A DNA stretch of 49,778 nucleotides from Bacillota bacterium (GTDB lineage: Bacteria > Bacillota > Clostridia > Lachnospirales > Lachnospiraceae). Each line of letters starts with the position of its first letter. Position 1 is the stretch's first letter. The stretch is from contig JAEYOQ010000016.1 in assembly GCA_023411555.1 (NCBI GenBank), positions 1-49,778 of the forward strand, given 5' to 3'. The notes under the pieces are model-generated. The model made no database searches and was not told where the DNA came from. It was given only the letters and a program-made list of their open reading frames with translations. Position numbers and translations under genes: made by a program. Shown piece after piece: positions 43,462-49,778 of the stretch.

Positions 43462-44818
43462 TCGTTAATCCTCCCATAGTTTGATTTGCTCTAAAATCCT
43501 TCTGAGTCAGACCTTCCTGAGCAAGAAGGGTCTCCAAGACTGATATGTCAGTTGAGATATCCATCGCAGCAGTCAGGAAAAAACTATCATATAATTTCTC
43601 GAATGCCTGATTAATGGTATCGAGAGTAAGATCAATTTCTTTTTTTGCTGATGTAATATTTTCACCCTGTATGGACTCTTTATCAAAATCCTTATATGCA
43701 TTAACTAATTTCAGTGTGGTTGGTAGATAGTAATTCATAAATTTTTCTATCTGGGGAAGCTGGTCTGGATGTTGCTCTACATAATTGAATATCTTATCAA
43801 GAACGGCTTCCAGGTAGAATAGCTTCTTTGAGATTTCTTCTCCGGGGATGGCATCATTTGCTTCCTTAATCTGACGGATATAAGAACGCCCATTCTCAAT
43901 TGCTACTCTTGTTTCTTCATTCACTGTATCATTCTTAGAGGAATTTGGTCGGTTTTGTTGATCACTACCTTGTGAATTCTCTAGTTCCTCTGGCGTACTT
44001 GCTTTCAGTCTGTGTTCATGTTGCTGCAGCTCCAGATATTTCATATAGCATTCGCGATTTAGTATAATACAGGTTTCTTGTTTATCGATGTGCCCTTCGG
44101 GAAACATACCGATTGAAATCATTTTCCGAAGATCCTTTGTAATGGATTTCTTGCTCCTGCTAAGTTGATCGGATAATTCCTTCAAGGTATAATAACTGTG
44201 GTTTCGAAAGATTTCTAGATATCTTTTGAACCTTCTTAATCTCGATCTAATCCGTGAGCCCCTAAAGAATAAGATTAGGCTGATAAAGAATAAGGGCAGA
44301 AGATAGAGAGCTATGCTTCCAAAGAAAGAGATTCGTGCAGTTATTTGACCAATGATACATAGGGTAATCATTGCAAGCCCGGTAGTTGCGAAACCAATAC
44401 TACCAAATACAGTTAATAAAATTCCGGCTACCCTTCCCACCGGTACTACCGGAAATAGTTGGTTCCGCTCAATTGGCGCCTGACGCCTAATAATGCTTTG
44501 ATTGGATCCGGTAGAGTAGGAGTAGGTTTGCTGCTGATTATTATTACGATTCTCGTTACGAGAATGACGATAAGTCTGTCCATTTCTGTTACGGAATCTA
44601 TTCGCATTTGTACTGTTATCTTGATTATCATCTGTAGGTGAACTTTGATCAGGCTTGTACCAATTCTGACGGTTGCCTGGATTGAAAAGGGATCTATGCA
44701 ACTCATCCAGTGCACTGTTCACAGTATCCGAGATATCTTTATTCAATTGATGAAAATCTCTGGTATTGATTGCGTTTTGCACAATGTCCTTGATTTCGTC
44801 ACCGATTCTTCTATTCAT
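43454..44818 (-). CDS. XpaC-like membrane protein (5-bromo-4-chloroindolyl phosphate hydrolysis family)
   Basis: A 454-residue protein. It has an N-terminal helix (1-45), a long Asn/Gln/Arg-rich disordered region (50-115), two transmembrane helices (about 128-155 and 163-186) and a winged-helix-like segment (about 205-245, YYTLKELSDQLSRSKKSITK). The XpaC-type C-terminal helical domain is at about 310-450. ATG 44818 is chosen because GGAGG lies seven bases before it; an upstream in-frame ATG at 44839 reads through the ribosome site. It overlaps telA. The family name is historical and the function is unknown; the pair may be part of an envelope stress response. Confidence 0.85.
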   Translation of the reverse strand: MNRRIGDEIKDIVQNAINTRDFHQLNKDISDTVNSALDELHRSLFNPGNRQNWYKPDQSSPTDDNQDNSTNANRFRNRNGQTYRHSRNENRNNNQQQTYSYSTGSNQSIIRRQAPIERNQLFPVVPVGRVAGILLTVFGSIGFATTGLAMITLCIIGQITARISFFGSIALYLLPLFFISLILFFRGSRIRSRLRRFKRYLEIFRNHSYYTLKELSDQLSRSKKSITKDLRKMISIGMFPEGHIDKQETCIILNRECYMKYLELQQHEHRLKASTPEELENSQGSDQQNRPNSSKNDTVNEETRVAIENGRSYIRQIKEANDAIPGEEISKKLFYLEAVLDKIFNYVEQHPDQLPQIEKFMNYYLPTTLKLVNAYKDFDKESIQGENITSAKKEIDLTLDTINQAFEKLYDSFFLTAAMDISTDISVLETLLAQEGLTQKDFRANQTMGGLTNE

Positions 44819-44856
44819 GGTATTTCCTCCACCCAACATTTCACATAACTGTTTTT

Positions 44857-44885
44857 ATTATAACTGATTGTAAATGAATTGACAA
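44857..44885 (-). promoter_or_regulatory. sigma-A promoter of xpaC-telA
   Basis: Read on the minus strand: TTGTCA, a 17-bp spacer and TATAAT, about 40 bp before the xpaC start codon. Confidence 0.75.
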
Positions 44886-45080
44886 ATTAAAATATAGTAA
44901 GATTTTGTGTGATGTAACTTATTATTGTCAGCCTAAGCATACATAGTAAATGATCAAAGTGTCAATAGGTAGTGTACAGATTTCTTTAAATGATGCACCT
45001 TTGGTGCTTTTTTATTTCATTATTTCGAATATTTTTTTATTAAGCTTAGATTAAAATATTATTATACATTAAATACTATA

Positions 45081-45138
45081 TTGCAATATATAATAGCTAG
45101 TGATAAAATATAATACAATGATAGCCAGTGATGGCTAT
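45081..45138 (+). promoter_or_regulatory. promoter and palindromic operator of the padR operon
   Basis: TTGCAA (45081-45086), a 17-bp spacer and TAAAAT (45104-45109) form a promoter. The dyad ATAGCCA-GTGA-TGGCTAT (45121-45138) lies just downstream of the predicted start of transcription, a good place for a repressor such as the PadR protein it would control. The rest of the gap (44886-45210) has no gene. Confidence 0.55.
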
Positions 45139-45210
45139 AGATGTAGTGTCAAGAGGCTGCAAGGGAGGCTATAAAATTTTAATCACTATCAGGTGGAAAG
45201 GAGTTAGTAG

Positions 45211-45516
45211 ATGAATGCTCAATTTAAAAAAGGAGTCCTGGAATTATGTGTACTTTCTAAATTGGTGGAAGGGGACCGTTATGGTTACGAATTAACCGAA
45301 GCAATTTCTAAGCAAATGGTAATCTCAACTGGGACATTATATCTTATTCTAAAACGGCTAAAAGACGATGCCTATGTTGATACCTATTTAGTGGAGTCCG
45401 GTGAAGGGCCTGCCAGAAAGTATTATCATTTAACGGATCAGGGACGGACCTATCAGTCATCCCTAAAAAAAGAATGGTTGGACTTCGTAACAGTAGTTAA
45501 AAATATTATAGAATAG
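45211..45516 (+). CDS. PadR-family transcriptional regulator
   Basis: A 101-residue winged-helix protein of the short PadR type. It shows KKGVLELCVLSKLVEGDRYG, YELTEAI, then STGTLYLILKRLKDDAYVDT and the wing GPARKYYHLTDQG. These proteins usually repress their own operon. AAAGGAG precedes the ATG. The stop overlaps the ribosome site of the next gene, so both are cotranslated; PadR next to HAAS-domain proteins is a common pairing in Firmicutes. Confidence 0.94.
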   Translation: MNAQFKKGVLELCVLSKLVEGDRYGYELTEAISKQMVISTGTLYLILKRLKDDAYVDTYLVESGEGPARKYYHLTDQGRTYQSSLKKEWLDFVTVVKNIIE

Positions 45517-45526
45517 GAGGATGGTT

Positions 45527-47254
45527 ATGAACAAGATAGAATACTTGAATGCTTTAAAAGCAGCACTAAAGGATACGGAAGAAAGTGTAATGGAAGAAAT
45601 TATATCTGATTATGAAGAACATTTTCAGGTTGGTATGGAGAGAGGCAAAAGCGAAGAGCAGATCTGTGAGGAGCTGGGTTCTATCGATGACCTGGTAGCT
45701 GAAATTAAAGAGGTTTATCATGGAGAACGTAGCAAACAGGAGAAAGAAGACGAAAACCAGGCAAATTCTAATGACAAAAAATCGAATGAATGGCGCTTTA
45801 ATATCCCTAATTTTGATGCTGAAAAGATCGGTGATGTAATCAACAGTGCGCTAGATACAGCAGGCGAAGCAATCAGTAAGATTGATGTTATTGAGCTGGG
45901 ACATTCCCTAAAGAATACTCTGGAACAGGCAACCTCTTCCATTAACAGTTTTACGGATACCTACCTAAAGAATTCCTTTGACTTCAATCGTAGAAACACA
46001 GAAGGAACTTCGGAAAATGTAAGCAAGAGCTATGAAGCCAGTGTAGATCCGGAGGATGGAGAAAAGAGTAGTGTAAGCTATGATGAGGATTCAGATAATT
46101 CCGTTACTCCGACATATGATACTGACAGTGTCGTTACGGGAGAAGTTATAGATCAGGACTTGGATCAACAGAATGCTTCTGAAAAAAAGAGTGAAGAGGA
46201 TAAGAAAACGAAAGCAAGTGATGGTTTAAATCTTGTACTAAACGGTGAGTGCGCTGATGTTACTATAGTGAAATCCCCGAATCAAAAGGTGAATATCAGT
46301 TATGTTAATAATGGAAATGAAAGACAGAAGCAGTTTTATGAATTCTACAGCTATAAAGAAGGAAATACGATTTATGCCGGAGTTCGCAGAGTCGGGAAGA
46401 GCGTATTCCTGTTTCACATGAATCATAACTCTATGCACATCAATGTAGAATTGCCGGATTCCATGAATTATTTGGATATAAAAACAGCAAGTGGTGATAT
46501 AAAGCTAATTGATGTAAAAGCAGAGAGAATTATCGTGGGAGCAGCAAGCGGCGAGATTTCTCTCAAACAGGTAGTTTCAACTGATTTACGGACAAAGTCC
46601 TCCAGTGGAGATATCAATTTGGAGGCGATAAATAGTGTTCAGCTAGGTGCAAATACCTCGAGCGGTGATATCAGGGCGAATTGCATAGATACAAAGTTTT
46701 TGTCAATGAAAAGCGGCAGCGGTGATATAGAAGCCGGAAACATAACTGCAGATATTATCGATAATAGTTCCATGAGTGGCGATATTGAGCTGCATCAGGT
46801 GAAAGTAAGTGAATGTAAGCTCAGGAGTACCAGCGGTGATATAGATATCGATGGAATGAACATGAATAATACAGACGCTAGCTGTATAAGCGGTAAGATC
46901 AAGATTCAGAAGATCTGTGGTGACGGCCTGGTAGCCAGCAGCACAAGCGGTAATATAACCCTCGATGTCAATGTAAAACGATGCCATGCTAGTTCAAAAT
47001 CCGGCAATGTTGATGCAAAGTGTGAAGGAGATATCGTATTGGAGTCAAATAGCACCAGCGGCAATATTAAAGTCGGCCTTAGAAATTATGGCAACGGATA
47101 TCGTATTGAATCAAGAACCACCTCAGGTGTATTAAATATAAAATACCAGGATATGATCCAGAGTAACTTAAGATCCGGGACTTACACATATGGGAAACAG
47201 GGAAGTGAGTTGATGATTAGTACCGTAAGCGGTGATATTCGCTTAACGGACTGA
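45527..47254 (+). CDS. HAAS-domain (DUF1700) protein with C-terminal DUF4097 beta-repeat domain
   Basis: A 575-residue protein. The N-terminal HAAS/DUF1700 helical domain is at 1-70 (YLNALKAALKDTEESVMEEI, ICEELGSIDDLVAEIKEVY). A long helical and acidic linker (75-235) is followed by a DUF4097-type right-handed beta-repeat region from about 240 to the end. The latter has about 14 units of the S-S/T-S-G-D/N-I pattern (ASGDIKL, SSSGDINLEA, STSGDIDIDG). No transmembrane segment is visible, unlike many relatives. ATG 45527 is chosen because AGGAGG (45515-45520) touches ATG 45521. The operon with PadR suggests an envelope stress role. Confidence 0.88.
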   Translation: MNKIEYLNALKAALKDTEESVMEEIISDYEEHFQVGMERGKSEEQICEELGSIDDLVAEIKEVYHGERSKQEKEDENQANSNDKKSNEWRFNIPNFDAEKIGDVINSALDTAGEAISKIDVIELGHSLKNTLEQATSSINSFTDTYLKNSFDFNRRNTEGTSENVSKSYEASVDPEDGEKSSVSYDEDSDNSVTPTYDTDSVVTGEVIDQDLDQQNASEKKSEEDKKTKASDGLNLVLNGECADVTIVKSPNQKVNISYVNNGNERQKQFYEFYSYKEGNTIYAGVRRVGKSVFLFHMNHNSMHINVELPDSMNYLDIKTASGDIKLIDVKAERIIVGAASGEISLKQVVSTDLRTKSSSGDINLEAINSVQLGANTSSGDIRANCIDTKFLSMKSGSGDIEAGNITADIIDNSSMSGDIELHQVKVSECKLRSTSGDIDIDGMNMNNTDASCISGKIKIQKICGDGLVASSTSGNITLDVNVKRCHASSKSGNVDAKCEGDIVLESNSTSGNIKVGLRNYGNGYRIESRTTSGVLNIKYQDMIQSNLRSGTYTYGKQGSELMISTVSGDIRLTD

Positions 47255-47328
47255 TCTTCATAGCTCATGACATTGGAAGTGTCCCAGGTTAGAAAAGGAT
47301 AACCTATTTTGAAGCCACCTAAAAAAAG

Positions 47329-47534
47329 GCTGTTGCATCAATAAGCTAGGGCTAAAGGAATGGACAACATGAATCCCATAATACACTGTTTGACGGACAG
47401 ATTGTTGTTTTGTGTGACAGAAGCAAACATCTAATGTTTGATAATGGCATACAAAATAATAAGATGTAAGGCAACCTGTGTGTGAGGGATTCATGTTGTT
47501 CATTCCTGTATTAAAGATGTCTATTATGCAACGG
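47329..47534. mobile_element. MITE-like imperfect inverted repeat, about 200 bp
   Basis: The outer ends GGCTGTTGCAT (47329-...) and ATGCAACGGTCC (47526-...) are near-inverse. Inside, a 21-bp arm at 47357-47377 (GGAATGGACAACATGAAT...) is repeated in inverse at 47486-47506 with one G-U change. The centre holds AAACAT-CTA-ATGTTT and ACATCT/AGATGT. No open frame is present. GGCTGTTGCA-type ends are common in transposon termini of Firmicutes, so this may be a non-autonomous element; a long structured RNA or terminator is the alternative. The region 47255-47604 has no gene. Confidence 0.5.
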
Positions 47535-47604
47535 TCCATTTTTCAAGTGTATTAGTTTCTAGATACATACCCTGGCAGCAGAGATGAGTTGCTGTGATAT
47601 GTCT

Positions 47605-48396
47605 TCAACGCTCTTGATACATATAGGAAAACAGTTTTGATAATTCATTATATAAAAACTGCGCGACCAATTGTCCACCTTTATCAGATAAATGAATCTT
47701 GTCTTGTAACAGATAATTGCTGTTTTGTGCTTCACGATACCAAGCTATTCCACTGCGATATGTACAGTCAATGTAGTACAATCCCATATGATTAGCACAT
47801 TCAATTATCGTGTTTCGCAACTTTACTTGATTCGCATATTTTATAGCGTTTCCTAAAGGTAAAGGTGTGCCTAGAACAATTTTGCAGTTAGGATACTTGT
47901 GAAAAATAGAGTCACATACATATCGGATGGAGTCACTTAGATTAGTAAGTATTGTTATATCCCCTTGTTCACCTTTAGTGAAAGTATCAATTGGTGATCC
48001 TAGATCAACCAACTGCGATACGTCGTTTGTTCCAGCTAAGATAAAGATCAAATCCGGAGTTTCAACGTTACCCTTATCGACATCATTCACTAGCCTGTTA
48101 TACTCATTCCATATAACATTATTGGCGTCTTTGCTATCGCTTGTATCTGTAATATTGTAGGTACTATTACTCCAAAATGTCCAACGGCAATAGCCACGTC
48201 CGTAGCAATGAAATGATTTACAATTTGCTAATTGCTTAAAGGGAGCAACCCATGCACCGTTGACACTAACATCTGAAATACTATCGCCAAATACAACCAC
48301 ATTTAAATCTGATAATTTACTTTTCTTCATATAAGCTGATAAATACTTATTTTCTTCTTCATTTATTTCTATGTCTTTTGTATTGAAAGCTGTCAT
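47605..48396 (-). CDS. SGNH/GDSL-family hydrolase
   Basis: A 263-residue hydrolase without a signal peptide. The four SGNH blocks are visible: VVVFGDSISDVS (Ser of block I), a Gly region HCYGRGYCRW, ILAGTNDVSQL (GxND of block III) and DKIHLSDKGGQLVAQFL (block V, Asp-x-x-His). The family removes acyl or acetyl groups from sugars, lipids and other esters; the substrate cannot be told here. The start follows GAGGAATT read on the minus strand. A broken relative lies immediately upstream. Confidence 0.9.
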   Translation of the reverse strand: MTAFNTKDIEINEEENKYLSAYMKKSKLSDLNVVVFGDSISDVSVNGAWVAPFKQLANCKSFHCYGRGYCRWTFWSNSTYNITDTSDSKDANNVIWNEYNRLVNDVDKGNVETPDLIFILAGTNDVSQLVDLGSPIDTFTKGEQGDITILTNLSDSIRYVCDSIFHKYPNCKIVLGTPLPLGNAIKYANQVKLRNTIIECANHMGLYYIDCTYRSGIAWYREAQNSNYLLQDKIHLSDKGGQLVAQFLYNELSKLFSYMYQER

Positions 48397-48441
48397 AATA
48401 ATTCCTCATTTTTGTATGAATTTTATCCAACAATTATATAA

Positions 48442-48874
48442 TTATAACTTATGTTTGTAATCACTGCCAATAAACGGAACATTCTTGAAGTCCTCTAGGT
48501 TTTCCCTGATTATGTAATCAATATATGACATAACGTAATAGGCCGTCTTAAGATATCCAAGTGCATTCATATGACCACCACACATGATTAAGAAGCTCTA
48601 CTGAGGATGTTTTTTCATCCGCAGACTTTAGGAGGTCGTAAGCAGTCAGACCGCCATGTGAAAAGTTAGTCATTTCAATACCGGTAAAGCGTTCTATCTG
48701 CTTACCCCATGAATATTCATAACAATCCCAGTAGCCTGTGGCGTTATTACCTTTATCGTATTCAAGTTCACCGCTAGATAGGCTGTCGCCGATACATCCA
48801 ATCTGTCTGAAGACAAGCATCAGACCTGCATCAAATACTAAGTTCTTAAGAGGATTGTCTTCTTCCCAGTCCAT
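48442..48874 (-). pseudogene. broken SGNH hydrolase gene with internal deletion
   Basis: The N-terminal part (48874 down to about 48570) encodes MDWEEDNPLKNLVFDA, then the SGNH block I GCIGDSLSSGELEYDKG. The frame then jumps: TGGTGGTCATATG reads WWSY in the first frame but GHMNALGYLKTAYYVMSYID in the next, which is block V and the usual C-terminus, ending at TAA at 48442-48444. The middle of the protein (blocks II-III) is gone. This is a deletion with frameshift. Confidence 0.85.
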
Positions 48875-49071
48875 ATTTTGTTACCATTCTTTCCTTTGTA
48901 TATTTATTAATACCAGTATACATCATGTATTAAGGTATTATATTCTCTTTACTTATCAATTACAAGTATCAAAAGACAGTAGTTACCAGTTTAATAATAC
49001 CAGCCTAGATACTTTTATTTCTCTAAATTAACCACTTGCTTTCGCCTAGCTATCATAATTTAGGGTTATAC

Positions 49072-49500
49072 CTAGATGCTGTTTGGGGACAGAAATTTCA
49101 TTGCCAGTTCATCCTTCAGCCCGGGATCGTTGGTGGTGCCTCTTTCTTTCGCAAGCCTGTAATACTCACATTTGTAATTAACTCGATTAAGGGCCTGCTG
49201 AAGTAGAGCAATTTGCTGCTCCGTCTTTTCTTTTTGCTTCAAAAACAGTTGATATCTTTTCTCAATCGTAGAATCGCCTTCTTCACACCACCGGAAAAAC
49301 AGTTTGATATCCTTAAGCTGCATGCCTGTCGTTTTTAAGCAATCAATCATTTTCAGACACTCTATATCAGTTTCATCAAAGACGCGAATATTACCGGATG
49401 TTCTGTTAACAAGGGGCAACAAACCTTCTTTATCATAATAGCGTAAAGTTGATATCGATATATTTAACAGTTCGGACACTTCACCAATAGAATAAGTCAT
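49072..49500 (-). CDS. MerR-family transcriptional regulator
   Basis: A 142-residue regulator. The N-terminal winged helix (MTYSIGEVSELLNISISTLRYYDKEGLLP, split by family turn residues) is followed by NIRVFDETDIECLKMIDCLK and a dimer coiled coil (about 80-120). No metal-binding Cys cluster of the MerR/CueR type is seen; the layout is closer to the aldehyde/drug-type short MerR proteins. ATG 49500 follows GGGAGG at the right distance; the 15-codon upstream extension has no site. It faces a MerR-type promoter. Confidence 0.92.
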   Translation of the reverse strand: MTYSIGEVSELLNISISTLRYYDKEGLLPLVNRTSGNIRVFDETDIECLKMIDCLKTTGMQLKDIKLFFRWCEEGDSTIEKRYQLFLKQKEKTEQQIALLQQALNRVNYKCEYYRLAKERGTTNDPGLKDELAMKFLSPNSI

Positions 49501-49552
49501 AATAGAAACCTCCCAAATACAATAAATAATGTATAAGTTGTACATAAAAGTG

Positions 49553-49583
49553 TTGACCTAAAGTTAGGTTTAGGTAATATTAT
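49553..49583 (+). promoter_or_regulatory. MerR-type promoter with 19-bp spacer and operator dyad
   Basis: TTGACC (49553-49558) and TATTAT (49578-49583) are separated by 19 bp, the long spacer typical of promoters activated by MerR proteins. The spacer holds CCTAAA-GTTAGG-TTTAGG (49557-49574), an inverted repeat. It points right, towards a gene beyond the window. I see no coding region in 49584-49778. Confidence 0.65.
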
Positions 49584-49778
49584 GTATTTATCATACGTTA
49601 ATATTTACCATTAATCAAGTGATTACATGCCAGGGTTAATTGATTTTATTAAAAGACTAACTATTAGAGAAAGTCAATACTTAAGTTAGAAATCGTAAAA
49701 GTTTTAAGAAATGTGGCGGTGACTATTTCATCGCAATCAGTACATTGAAAATTGCATGACGAATAGAGCATCCTTTCA

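Noticed and set aside
47258..47539. 93-residue minus-strand frame in the inverted-repeat region
   Set aside because: It crosses both arms of the inverted repeat, has no ribosome site and its composition is not protein-like.

Overview
The window looks like a chromosomal segment from an AT-rich, spore-forming anaerobe of the class Clostridia, most likely a member of the Lachnospiraceae. The reasons are the spoIVB-spo0A pair next to recN, CotF-type coat genes, the gapA-pgk-tpiA-gpmI-secG-rnr-smpB order, strong AGGAGG ribosome sites, and frequent TTG/GTG starts. I cannot name the species from sequence alone.

Layout. (1) 1-4200: the 3' part of a structured RNA-like element, then a very large secreted protein built from Big_2 Ig-like repeats. 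(2) 4300-9900: recN, the sporulation genes spoIVB and spo0A (with Spo0A-box-like sites upstream of spo0A), and two small CotF-like coat genes. (3) 10100-21800: a Na/phosphate symporter with a PhoU-like tail, the lower-glycolysis genes gapA, pgk, tpiA and gpmI, secG, rnr and smpB, and a secreted CHAP/NlpC-like plus Big_2 protein. Two near-identical hairpins follow gapA and tpiA, and a multi-hairpin leader precedes gpmI. (4) 21800-23910: an ECF sigma/anti-sigma pair on the minus strand and the tmRNA gene ssrA with its own promoter. (5) 24000-30750: accessory genes, namely a TetR regulator with a perfect operator palindrome, a CPBP membrane protease, a truncated chemoreceptor, a chemoreceptor with a C-terminal extension, and an MFS transporter.

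(6) 31100-41920 is the most unusual part. A five-gene plus-strand operon encodes a Sel1-repeat protein, an unknown 254-aa protein, a short lidless Hsp70, an 1100-aa protein with TPR-like repeats and three AAA+ modules (the first with a degenerate Walker B), and a second Sel1-repeat protein. A third Sel1-repeat paralogue lies convergently on the minus strand with its own promoter. All three Sel1 proteins share an N-terminal domain of about 85 residues. It resembles a J-domain without the HPD motif, which suggests adaptors docking on the dedicated Hsp70. I propose this as a candidate undescribed Hsp70/AAA+/Sel1 chaperone-remodelling system.

(7) 41900-49778: a broken macrodomain gene, the overlapping xpaC-telA pair on the minus strand, a PadR regulator with a HAAS/DUF4097 protein, a MITE-like inverted repeat of about 200 bp, an intact and a broken SGNH hydrolase gene, and a MerR regulator facing a MerR-type promoter with a 19-bp spacer that fires out of the window.

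All function calls come from reading motifs and gene order. No database search or folding program was run.
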